In this document: in pieces, positions 52,597 through 62,608 of the stretch
How the letters are laid out: each line of letters opens with the position of its first letter
How positions within the stretch are numbered: the first letter of the stretch is position 1
Notes under the pieces: generated by a model
Told to the model about the DNA's origin: nothing
The model's input: the letters and a program-made list of their open reading frames with translations, nothing else
Database searches by the model: none
Source: Paulinella micropora
Lineage: Eukaryota > Cercozoa > Imbricatea > Euglyphida > Paulinellidae
DNA: 64,000 nt
Direction of reading: 5' to 3'
NCBI GenBank assembly: GCA_019918135.1
Contig: WBZZ01003201.1
Span: 62,001 to 126,000, forward strand
Position numbers and translations under genes: made by a program

Positions 52597-53180
52597 TGCA
52601 AAAATGTTTCAAAAAACCGAAGTTAAAAAAAAGAAAAAAAAAGCAACAAATTAAAGTGCAGAGCATCCATAACGCCAGGAATTGCTTCGGGGCTGGCATG
52701 AACCATCACAGTCTAAGACTTGTGCACAGTGCATCCCGTGAAGGGTTGCACTCGGTCCTCCCCTCTCCGCCGACAGCCAATTCCATCGGTCGCACAGTGC
52801 GTGCAACGCAAGCAAGGAAGGAAGAGAGAGAGCGAGAGAGAGAGAGAGAGGGAGAAAGAGAGAGGAAGAGAGAGAGAACAAGAAAGAGAAGAGAAAGAGA
52901 GAGCAAGAGAAGGGGGGGGGGGGTTGTAGGTATGAGAGGGTACGCAAAAATGTCAAAAAAACCGAAGTTAAAAAAAAGAAGAAAAAAGCAACAAATTAAA
53001 GTGCAGAGCATCCATAACACCAGGAATGGCTTCGGGGCTGGCATGAACCATCACAGTCTAAGACTTGTGCACAGTGCATCCCGCGAAGGGTTGCACTCGG
53101 TCCTCCCCTCTCCGCCGACAGCCAATTCCATCGGTCGCGCAGTGCGTGCAACGCAAGCAAGTAAGGAAGAGAGAGAGAGA

Positions 53181-53216
<36 letters not shown>

Positions 53217-53286
53217 GAGAGAGAGGGAAAAAGAAAGAGAAGAGGAAGAGAGAGAGAAAAAGAAAGAGAAGAGAAAGAGAGCAAGT
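52597..53286. repeat. Two tandem ~345-bp repeats upstream of the transposon gene
   Basis: Units at about 52597-52941 and 52942-53286 share AAAAATG..CAAAAAACCGAAG, AAGTGCAGAGCATCCATAAC, CAGTCTAAGACTTGTGCAC and a closing GA tract with GGGGGGTTGTAGGTAT. Single-copy parts are over 95% alike by eye; the GA tracts differ. They may be the element's promoter or subterminal repeats. Confidence 0.85.
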
Positions 53287-53442
53287 GAACGGGGGGGGGG
53301 TGTAGGTATACGTATGAGAGAGAGAAAGAAAAAGAGAGAAAGAAAGAAAGACAGAAAGAGAGAGAGGAAGAGAGAGAGGAAGAGAGAGAGAGAGAGAGAG
53401 AGAAAAGAAAGAAAGAGAGGAGAAAGAGAGAGCCAGAGAACG
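53164..53442. repeat. Long GA-rich tract
   Basis: (GA)n with AAGA interruptions, broken by G runs at about 53291 and 53443. Frames here are Lys/Arg/Glu or Ser/Leu artefacts. Confidence 0.9.
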
Positions 53443-53504
53443 GGGGGGGGGGGGAATGGACGCGACCCGTTGTTGTCACCTTGATCATGTCCACCTTGCA
53501 TAAA

Positions 53505-55290
53505 CCAGCGGCTACCACCTGTACGGGGCGCCGGGCCTCACGTACGTGCCACCGTTGGCCGCGCTGCAGGACACGGGGTCCGTGCGTTCGTGGGACTACA
53601 GCTTTCCGCAGCTGACCACGCCCCTGCCCGTCGACCCTAGCCACGGCCTGGACGTGTCGGGCGCACTGTCGATCGTCGGCATGTTCGAGAACTCTCGCGG
53701 CCTGGTCGCGCCCTCGGCGGTGCGCGCCTGGGCTACCCACAGCCTGCGCAACTCCAGCAGCAGCAGCAGCGCGCGTTTGCTAACCTGCCGGCCTTGGTGT
53801 CGCTCGACCTGTCGCGCTGGAACACCACGGCGCTGCAGGACGTGACCGAGATGTTGGCGGGCTGCGAGGCGCTGACGAGCACGGGGCTGCAGGCCTGGAC
53901 CGTGCTGCCGAACCTGCAGCGTTTCGCGCGCCTGTTTGCCGGCGTACCAGGCGCCTTCGACATCTCACTCACGGGCTGGAGCACGCCTGCCCTCGACGCT
54001 GGTACGGTGGACTGCACGCGGCTGGCTCCGTACACGCGGGTAGACCAGACGCGCTGGCCCGCCGCGTGCTCTCGCTCGCTCTTCTATGCTCTAGTGACCG
54101 TTATCGGCCCCTTCACGCTCGTGTTGTCACCGACCGCTTGCTCCGGTGCGGACGGCACGTACGGTGCGGATTGGGGGGATGGGTCCGCCGCCGCCACCTG
54201 CGTGCATGATAACGCCGCGACGTGCACGCACGCGTATCCCCGTCGTGGCGACTACTGGCTGAAGCTGGCCGGCCGGGTGGACGGCTTGTGGTACGTACAG
54301 GGCGCGGGAGTGGCGGAGTTGTTGGCCTGGGGCGACGTGCAGCTGTATCACCCGGCCGGCAGCACCAGCGGCATGTTTGGGGACTCACGGAGTCTGCGCT
54401 ACACAGCGCCGACGCGGGGCACGCGGGCACTGTTAGGCGTGGCGCCCGAGTACCTTCTGACTGGCGCTGTTGGTTATACAGGCGACGCGCGCGACTGGGA
54501 CTGGTCGTGGCTGACGCCCGCGACACATCCCGATGGCTTTCGCGGGATGTTTGGGGGTTGCAACAAGTTCAACCAAGACCTGAGCGGCTGGAACACGAGC
54601 GGCGTAGCTAGCCTGGCTGAAACCTTTAGAGATTCCGGTTTTAACAACTCCATCGGTAATTGGGATACAAGCCAGGTCACAACGCTGAGGGAGACCTTTG
54701 ATTCGGCGATGGCTTTTAACCAACCGATCGGAGGCTGGAACGTGAGCCAAGTCACCAGCCTGCTGAACACTTTTGCTAACGCGCGGGCCTTCAACCAACC
54801 GATCGGTGGCTGGAACGTGAGCCAAGTCACCAGCCTGATTAGCACTTTTGCTAACGCGTGGGCCTTCAACCAACCGCTCGGTGCTTGGAACACCTCGCTA
54901 GTAACTTCCATGAGTGGGGTCTTTTACAGTGCTAAAGCCTTCAATCAGGACATTAACAGCTGGGACACTAGCAAAGCCACCTCTCTGTATCTAGCTTTTG
55001 GCTGTGGCCAGCTCGGTACGTGCGCATTCAACCAACCACTAGACCGCTGGGTTGTGTCCTTGGCGGCGGCACAATGGGGTCTGTTGAGCATGTTCGCCGG
55101 TAACTGTGACTTCAACCAGGACATCCAGACCTGGGATGTCTCGACGTCACCGTCCGGTGGCATGATATGCTACGAGATGTTCGGTAGCTACCCTAATGTG
55201 GTAGCAGGCAAAGGTATGAGGCGAGCCGGCCTGCCGACGTTCTGCCGTGAAAACATGCAGGCTTATCCGTGGGGGTGTGGCTACTTGTAA
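53505..55290 (+). CDS. Adhesin-like protein copy C (BspA-type repeats, PKD), 5' truncated
   Basis: The frame opens at TSGYHLYGAPGLTYVPPL, matching the middle of copies A and B (SGYHFYSERQLTSLPPL), so signal peptide and first PKD are absent. It continues with SFPQLTTPLPVDPSHGLDVS, one frame change, a PKD-like domain (YGADWGDGS, then CTHAYPRRGDYWLKLAG) and eight BspA-type repeats of about 25 residues (FNQPIGGWNVSQVTSL). It ends AYPWGCGYL with TAA. These surface repeats mediate binding in many microbes. The 5' end is cut at the edge of the GA-rich transposon block. Lower identity to A/B than they have to each other makes it an older paralogue. Confidence 0.8.
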
Positions 55291-55562
55291 TACTAAAAAA
55301 AGGCGGGGGCGAGGAGCGCACACGTCTCCGCCCCTGCCAAGCTCTGACCACAGCACCCGGAGGGGAGGATGTCCCCCCCCCCCCCCCAACACCACCGACG
55401 CCGGAGCTGGGGAGGAGACCCTGCCCTGGGAGGTCCCTCCCTCTCTCCCCCCCCCCCCCCCGGCCTCCTGTCCTGCCCCCCCCTCCCGCTCTGCCCTACC
55501 CGGGCCCCAGCCGAGCTCTCTTTCTTCTCCCCCCTCCCACACGTCTGGCCAAAGCACAGTGG
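55291..55562. other. C-run spacer and promoter of F-box/LRR paralogue A
   Basis: C runs of 13-16 and pyrimidine tracts. The last 30 bp (AAAGCACAGTGG before the ATG) are conserved upstream of paralogue B, so they may be coding or regulatory. Confidence 0.4.
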
Positions 55563-57706
55563 ATGGCGAGCTCACGAGAGCCGCCCCCCGGCCGGGCGGC
55601 CGGGCGGGCCCCGCGTTCGCTACCACCGCCGTACCCGTTGCTCGCCTACCTCAGCGAGCGCGAGCGCCCGGCGGCTTGCTGTGTGTGCCCCGGCTGGCTC
55701 GCGGAGGAGCGAGCGGCCAGCCAGCTACGCGCCCCGCTCTTGACGTGCCTGCACTGGTACCACTGGCTGCACGGGCCGTCCGCCTCGGACGGGCACGACC
55801 CCCTGCGGGCCGTCCTGTCGGACCTAAGCTACTGGGTCCCTGAAGTTGGCCGCCACACCGGCCTGAGGCCACCAGCGACCGACAACCAGCGCGTGTGGGA
55901 GCTAGCCGCGCGCCGGCTGCGCGGGGAGGGCCGCCTCGTTTTCTCCCCCCTGCCAGTGCCCAGCCCACCGGAGCTGGAGCAGCTAGGCGGGGGCGACGAG
56001 CAGGCCGGCGTCCAGCGTTACTGGGAGGCTCTGGACGCAACCATCCAGCGCTTCGCGCCCGGCCCCGCCGCCCCGGGGGGCGGACCGGCTCCACCGAGCT
56101 GGTGGTGTCCTTGGCGGGGCCGGCCGCGGGCCCCGGGGGCCGGACACTGGCGCTGCCCGGCCCCGAGCACTTTCCCCTGCCGGCGCACCGCACTACGGGC
56201 CGCATCCTGACTCGGCTGCACTTGCAGGGTTTTGGCCTAGTTTTGCCCCAGGGAGCCATCCTCCCGGTTGTCTTGCCCGCCGGCTTGCAAGTGCTGAGCT
56301 GGTCGCAGACTGACTGCTCGCGGGCCGAGCGGCCCGGACCAGGCGACACAGACGGCATGCTACGTTTCAAGGACTGCCCCGCGCTGGAGGAGTTCTACTT
56401 TACCCAGCAGCGGCCCGCGCCGGCAACCGAGCCCGTGATGCCGATCTTCTACTTCAGGCAGTGCGCTAATCTTAGGGTCATTGACACCGCCACTGGCGCC
56501 ACCGGGCCGCAGCCCGTGTCGTTAGTGCTGCAAGGCTTGCCCGGACCAGCACTGACGCTGAGGCCGGGCGGCGGAGACTTTTACCTGACAGCCGTGTCCT
56601 GTTCCCTGCAACACCTGGCCTTGCACAGCGCGGGGCCGGCGGCCAACGTCCAGCTGACGGTCGAACGGTGCGGGCAACTGGAAGACTTCAGCTGGCAGGG
56701 GCTGCGCCGGGTCACCGGAGACATGCAGTGCACCCTCACGGGACTGTCCCCGGGCTTCCTCGGAGCGTGGTGGCCGGACTGTCGCACGGTGCTTGGCTCA
56801 CTTAGTCTGCAAGTGCACGTGTCCGGGACGGAGGGGCTAGCCACCCAGCCCGGCTTCGGACTGCCAGCACTGCAGAGCTGTGGGCAAGACCTAGTCCTAC
56901 AGCTGGAAGGCTTCCCCTCGCCACCAGCGCTCGAGCTGCCGAAGCTACGAACGGTAGGCCACAGCCTGGTCTGGCGTGGCTCGGGCTGCGCCTGTCCCGC
57001 GGCCCCTAGGCTACCGGAACTACTTTCCGTGGGCCGCAACCTCACGCTCGTGCTGGCCGGGCGCGGCGGACCGGAGCTGTCCGGGCGCGGCGAACCGGAG
57101 CGACATAGCGACTACCAGCTGGACCTAGACAAGCTCAAGACCATACAGGGCATCCTGGACTTCGCGCTGACAGCCTGCCCGCTAGTCCGGCTGGCGCTGC
57201 CAGAGCTGCGCACGGCGGGCACCGTACTCTTAACACTTGCCGACTGTCGGAATTTACGCGAGGTACAACTACAGCAGCTGTCAACCCTGAGCCACGCCCT
57301 GCGTGTAGAGATCAAGCGCTGTGCAGAGCTGGGGAGCTTCGGGCTGCCAGCCTTGACAGCTTGCCAGGGGGCGACCCTGACTTTCCAGGCTTGCCCCCAG
57401 CTGCGGGACCTAGGCTGGCCAGACAGGCTGGCCTGTGGCAAGCTCACCCTCACCCTCCGCGAGTGCGCTGGCCTCACGGAACTGGTTCTGCCCCCCGGCC
57501 CCGACGAGCTGAAACTCACGGTAATACTATCCAAGTGCGCTTCGCTCAGGCGCCTAGGATTTCCCCCGGGACGGGCGGGACAGCCGCTGAAAGTGGAGCT
57601 AACCTTGAGGCAGTGCCCTCAGCTGGAGCAACTGGACGGGCTAGTAGCAGCTTGCCAGCCGCCCGTCGTGGAGGAGTGCCCCCTGCTGCTGCTTCCGCGG
57701 AGCTAG
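55563..57706 (+). CDS. F-box-like/LRR protein, paralogue A, about one break
   Basis: About 710 residues from MASSREPPPGRAAGRAP. An F-box-like segment reads YPLLAYLSERERPAACCVCP followed by GWLAEERAASQLR. Then come LLTCLHWYHWLHG, a central LEEFYFTQQRP block, and about 14 irregular leucine-rich repeats of 22-28 residues (LRTAGTVLLTLADCRNLREV, LTLRECAGLTELVLPPGP). It ends CPLLLLPRS with TAG. F-box plus LRR implies an SCF substrate receptor. One frame change occurs in a G/C run about 520 bp from the start; after it the frame is open for 1.6 kb. Paralogue B follows in tandem at 292 bp. Confidence 0.65.
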
Positions 57707-57998
57707 GGGGGTGTAGGGTCCGGTTTACCCCAGTACGCCAAGAAAAAGCCGCGGTTGGCTAGGGCGACGACGGAGGGCTTGGCTCTCTTCGTCGGGGGCC
57801 ACGCGCGAGGCAAGGGAAAATCTGCTACCAGTGTGGCCGCCCCGGTGGGGCACGGCCCTTCCCTGCTGCCTTCTCCCCTGGCCCTCCCCTGCTGGAGCTG
57901 TCCCTTTTCCCCCCTTTCCCTCACCCCCTCCCCACCCGGGCCCAGCGGGCGCCGGCCGAGCTCTCTGCCGAGCCAGGTAGTTGGACAAAGCGCAGTGG
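57707..57998. other. Spacer between tandem F-box/LRR paralogues
   Basis: 292 bp with pyrimidine tracts. The end (GACAAAGCGCAGTGG) matches the sequence before paralogue A's ATG. No other gene. Confidence 0.4.
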
Positions 57999-60145
57999 AT
58001 GGCGAGTTGGCGAGGGCCGACCCCCGGCCACGCAGCCGGGCGGACCACCCCGCCGCGTTCGCCGCCGCCATACCCCTGGCTGGCCTACCTCGGCGAGGGC
58101 GAACGCCTGGCGGCCTGCTGTGTGTGCCCTGCCTGGTTCCGGGAGCGAGAGGCCAACCAGCGGCGGGCCCTGCTCTTGGCGTGCCTGCACTGGTACAACT
58201 GGCTGGACGGAACGCCCGTCTCTAACGACCCGGCGGGCTGCGACCGCCTGGCAGAGGTACTGTCGAACCTAAGCCACTGGGTGCAGACTGTCTGCGACCG
58301 CAACGGCCTCCAGCGCCCAGCGACCGACAACAGGCGCGCGTGGGAGCTGGCCGTGTGGGGGCTAGAGAAGGAGCGGCAGCTCATCTTCTCCCCCCTGGCC
58401 GTGCCCACGCTAGCAGAAGTGAGGGAGCGCTGGGCTGGGCAAGGCAATATGGAGCAGGCGGCCGCTCAGGCTTACTGGGACGCCCTGGAGGCTGTCGTCC
58501 AGCGCTTTGCGCCCGGCCCCGACGTCAAGTCAGCGTCGGAGCCGGCCGGAGCCACCGAGCTGGTGGTGCCCCTGGCTAGGCAAGCCACGGACTGCGACGT
58601 CATCACACTGAAGCAACAGGACCTTACGTACTACTTTCCCCTGCAGGAGCACAACGCTACGGACAGTGTGATCACTCGTTTGCGCTTGCAGGGCTTGTGC
58701 CTAGCTGTGGCCAAGGGAGACGACCTCTTTGCCGTCTTGCCCAAGGGCTTGCAAGTGCTGAGCTGGTCGCAGACAGACTGCTCGCGGGTACAGCGGCCCA
58801 GAGCAGGCGAAGTAAGCGGGGCAATTCTCTTCCCGTCGTGCCCCACGCTGGAGGAGTTCCGCTTTACACAGCAGCGGCCCGCGGCGGAGGCCGAGCCCCC
58901 CCCCAAGCTGTTATTCTACTTCGGTCGGTGCCCCAATCTCAGTGTCGTCGACACCGCCACCGGCGCCGCTGGGCCGCAACCCGTGAAGTTGTGGCTAGAG
59001 GGTTTGTTAAGACCAGCACTGACGCTGAGGCCGGGTGGCGGAGACTTTACCCTGAATGTCAGGTCCTGCTCCACGCAACGCTTGGCCTTGCACAGCGCGG
59101 AGACAGCGGCTGCGGCCCAGGTCAACCTTAACGTCTGGCGTTGCCGCGAACTGCAAACCGTCACCTGGCGGGGGCTGCGGCAGGTCACCGGATGCTTTGA
59201 GCTGAAGGTGACAGGGTCCGAAGCTCTACGCTCGCTGCGGGTGCCAGCGCGATCTGCCACGACTGCGCCACCCCCGTGTCAGACTGGCTGCCCCAACTAG
59301 TTACGGTCGGCGGCGGCTTCTGCGTAGGACTGAGGAGGCTGGGCGTCCGGCCGGGTACAGCGGGGGCGCAGAGCCCCGGCGAACGTTCCATCGACCACCC
59401 GGTAGTAGTACCACGGCTGAGGACGGTGGGGGGCACCGTGAGGATAGGGCAGTCCGACTGTCCGCAGCTAAGCCGGCTGGCCTTGCCAAGCTTGACGACA
59501 GTGGACGACTGGCTATGGATAGAGGCGGGGGAGTGCAAACGGCTCAGCGAGATAGCACTACCAGCGCTGTCCACCGCGGCGAAACTGCTGCGCATTCTCG
59601 TCGAGAACTGTACAGCCTTTGCACACTGCTGCCTGCCCCAGCAGATAACGTGCTCCCTGGCAAAGTTCGATTTTAGGGACTGCCCTGCCCTAGCTGGCTT
59701 TGAGGTGCCAGTCCTGGGCGGCATGCTCTTGCCTGACTCTGACGCGCCAGGCCCGCACGACGTGGAACTGACTTTCGAACGGTGCGACGCCTTGAAGCAC
59801 CTGCGCTGGTCAGGCAGCCCGGTCGGGGGCAAGCTCCTTCTCGAGCTCACGGCTTGCGCTGGTTTAGAAGAAATAGCCCTGCCGTCTGGCCTCCAGGAAC
59901 TCTCGCTCACGGTGTACGGGTGCAGGTCCCTCCGGTGCATCAAATTCCCTCCCCCGGGGGAGGGCAGAAGAAAGATGCCAGTGAGGCTGCTCTTCGCGCA
60001 TTGTCCCCAACTGCGAGGACTGGATGGGCTGGACCAGTACCCCGTCACGGATTACTCGCTCGAAGTGCGCGGAGGCTGCTCTGAGCTGGAACTGCCAGCA
60101 AAAGCTAGCGACGTCCACACTCCCCGCAGTTCCCAAGCCAGCTGA
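57999..60145 (+). CDS. F-box-like/LRR protein, paralogue B, about one break
   Basis: About 715 residues from MASWRGPTPGHAAGRTT. It has the same layout as paralogue A: YPWLAYLGEGERLAACCVCP with AWFREREANQRR, ACLHWYNWLDG, then LEEFRFTQQRPAAEAEPP and irregular leucine-rich repeats (LSRLALPSLTTVDDWLWIEA, LTACAGLEEIALPSGLQEL). It ends SDVHTPRSSQAS with TGA. One frame change lies in the middle, at a different place from that in A. The two are tandem duplicates, similar throughout but well diverged, and keep the same Cys positions in the F-box-like part. Confidence 0.65.
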
Positions 60146-60487
60146 AGGCTGAGAAAACCCCGTCCCGCGACAACCGGGCGGGCTACGGGCGTGAACCGGT
60201 TCAGTAAAGCCAGGAAAGCACGGGTTGGGACGGGCGCCGGAGGACCCGGTCGTGATGGTGGGGGCCGCTCCGGGGAGGAGGGGAGTCGCTTCTTCTCCCC
60301 CCCCCCCCGCACCCCCTTTTCCTGCAACCCCTCCCCCCCCGCCCGGGCCTGCTCTCCCGCGGAGCCGGCCGCCGGGGGGGGGGGGGGGCATGGCCTTTCT
60401 TCTTCCCCTCGCTCTCTGTCTCCCCTGGGGTGGGCACGCCGCCCGCCCCTCCCCACCTGGTGTCCCTGTTCATAAACGGCGAGCCGC
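60146..60487. other. G/C-run spacer, no gene seen
   Basis: C runs at 60297-60308 and 60336-60340, a G run at 60374-60388. Probably holds the promoter of the downstream gene. Confidence 0.4.
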
Positions 60488-62608
60488 ATGTCGCAGCGCC
60501 TCTTGGAACAGCTCCGCGCGTGGGCCACCGAGGCACTGCAGGGGATACCGGTCCTGACTCGGTTGCACCTGCAGGTCTGGCGCCAGTACGAGGACGGCCA
60601 GCAGGCCGGTCAACTCGTGTCCCAGCTGGCGAGCCTGCTGTCCGCCCTGCAGGTAGTAGCCCAGGACGTGCTGCTGGTACAGGGGCCGGCCCCGGCCGAC
60701 TGGGCAGCACTGTCTAGTGTCTTCAGCATGCGCCTGCTGGGCCGAATGCACGAGTTTGCCGCCTGGTCGGCGCTCGTGAACGTCCACACGGCGCAGCTCA
60801 GGGCGGGGCTCGCTGGCTCCGCGAGGCGAGAACACCTAGCGCCCTTGTCCTGCCTCCTACCGAACGAAGACGTGCTGGACCCCGAGCGGGCCGTGGCGGC
60901 CCCTATCCAGCTCTTGTGCTCCCTGTGGTCCCGCACCCAGGAGGCGAGGAGATTCGGCGATTCGGAGGCGAGGAGATTCGGCGATTCGGCGGCCACGGCC
61001 AGCACCAGCGGCGTGGCCGAGGTCCTACTCAGCGCGCAGGAGTCGTACGAGCGAGCGCTGTTCGACCAGGTGCTGGAGAAGGTCGCCCGACAGCTGCAGC
61101 TGCACAGCCTGACCGGGGGGGTAGCAGTACGCTGCTGGGCTCTGGGGACGTGGACGTGTCCTGGGAGGGGGTCCCGTCCCTGCGCGGCACCTGGCGTGTG
61201 CGCATGTTTGTGTACCCGGGTTTTCTGGTGCTGTGCCATGAAGCGAGCACCAAAGCTGTCACGGACAGGATCCCCTGGGGCTACCCGTTGCACCCGATCG
61301 CGCCGCGTCCGGAGGGCCGCGGAGTGTCCCCCCCCCCCCCCCCCCGCGCCCTGCCCGCGGGCCTCAAGCTCGTGTACTACCAGCGGGAGCTCACGCTGCT
61401 CGGCCAACCGGAGCTGGACTGCATCCCCGCCTGAGGTCCAGCGCCGGGGGCCGCCCGACCGCGACCCTGGCCTTGCAGACCTACCCCGCCAGCGGGGCGG
61501 AGGGGCCGCGGGGGCTTAACTCACACTACGCTTGGTTAGCGTTGCTGCGCTCGACCGGCCTGCGGGACTGCGCCGCCGGCGGGGGCCGGCCGTCCGTCAC
61601 CGGCGGCGAACCGTTGTCCGCCGCCGCGCCCGCCCCGCTCACGGCCGGCTGCCACCGGGCGACCGCCGCCGGCGGCGAGCCGTCGCCCACCACCGCGCCC
61701 GCCCCGCTCGCCGCCGGCGGCCACCCGTCGTCTACGGCCGGCGGCGAGCCGTCGCCCATCGCCGGCCAGCCGTCGCCCACGGCCGGCGACCAGCCGTCGT
61801 CCACCACCGCCGAGCCCGCACCGCCCGCGGCGGCCGGCCGGCCGTCCACCGCCGCGCTCACACCACCTCCCCGGGCGTCCCCGCCGCCCGGGGAACTCCC
61901 CGCCCTGCCCCCCCGGACGTCCGCCCCCCCCGGCGCCCGCCGGCCGCCCCCGGTCACCCCGCCGGCCCCCGGTCCACCCCCCGCCGGCCGGCGCGCGCCC
62001 CCCCGCCCGCCGGTGGCTCCGCCGGCCAGGCGGCCCGCCGGGGGCCCGCGTCCGAGGGCGTGCCGACGGGACAGCCCGCCGGGCCGCCGGCCGGCACGCC
62101 CCCCGGCGGCCGGCGGGTGGCCCCGCGCCGCCCCCCTCCCTCCTCTTCCTCGTTGCCGCCCACACCCCGGGCCCCCCCGCGTGGTTGGCGGCCCCTGCTC
62201 CCCGACGATCTCTCGGGGGTAGGGGGCGCGGCCGGCGAGGGCGGGGACGCCGGGCCGGCGGGAACGGGGGCCCCCTCCTCCGCCCCCCCGCCTTCGCGCA
62301 CCCTGGGCGCGCACGCCCGGAGCTCCTCGCACGGGGAGGAGCGCGGGTCCCCGCCCGCCCCGCGCGGCCGCGCCGCCACGGACCCCGCCCTCGCGCAGCC
62401 GGCACTATTCTTTACGGCCGAGGACCTCCAGCGGCAGTTCCAGTCGCTGGAGCACGACCGCGTGCTCGCGCCACCCAAGACTCCGCGTGCGCTTCCCCCG
62501 CTCAGCCCGAACGCGATCGTCCGGCGCATGAGTTCGATGCGCTTGCTGGTGCACAGCGACTCGGACCAGGAACAGACAGACGGCAGTGACGACGAAGAGT
62601 TTTATTAG
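60488..62608 (+). pseudogene. Possible DH-PH (RhoGEF-like) protein with Pro-rich linker, about three breaks
   Basis: It starts MSQRLLEQLRAWATEALQG. A helical region of about 200 residues has LLGRMHEFAAWSALVNVHT and LAPLSCLLPNEDVLDP then AAPIQLLCSLW, faintly like a DH domain's last helices. Next is a beta-rich part (VDVSWEGVPSLRGTWRVRMF, VYPGFLVLCHEAST) and a helix with Trp (NSHYAWLALLRSTGL), like a PH fold. A 200-residue Pro/Ala linker of about 15-residue units (AGGEPSP) follows, then SMRLLVHSDSDQEQTDGSDD and EEFY with TAG. A 24-bp tandem duplication (60941-60988, EARRFGDS) is in frame. About three frame changes occur at G/C runs. RhoGEF is a guess; unknown helical protein is the safe reading. 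Confidence 0.35.
60941..60988 (+). repeat. 24-bp perfect tandem duplication
   Basis: Two identical units coding EARRFGDS, in frame in the surrounding gene. Confidence 0.95.

Noticed and set aside
52706-53740. Leu/Ser-rich minus-strand membrane-like frames
   Set aside because: Produced by the GA tract and the 345-bp repeats.
61526-62405. Gly/Arg-rich minus-strand frames of over 250 residues
   Set aside because: Antisense of the Pro/Ala linker; they arise from extreme GC and absence of stop codons.
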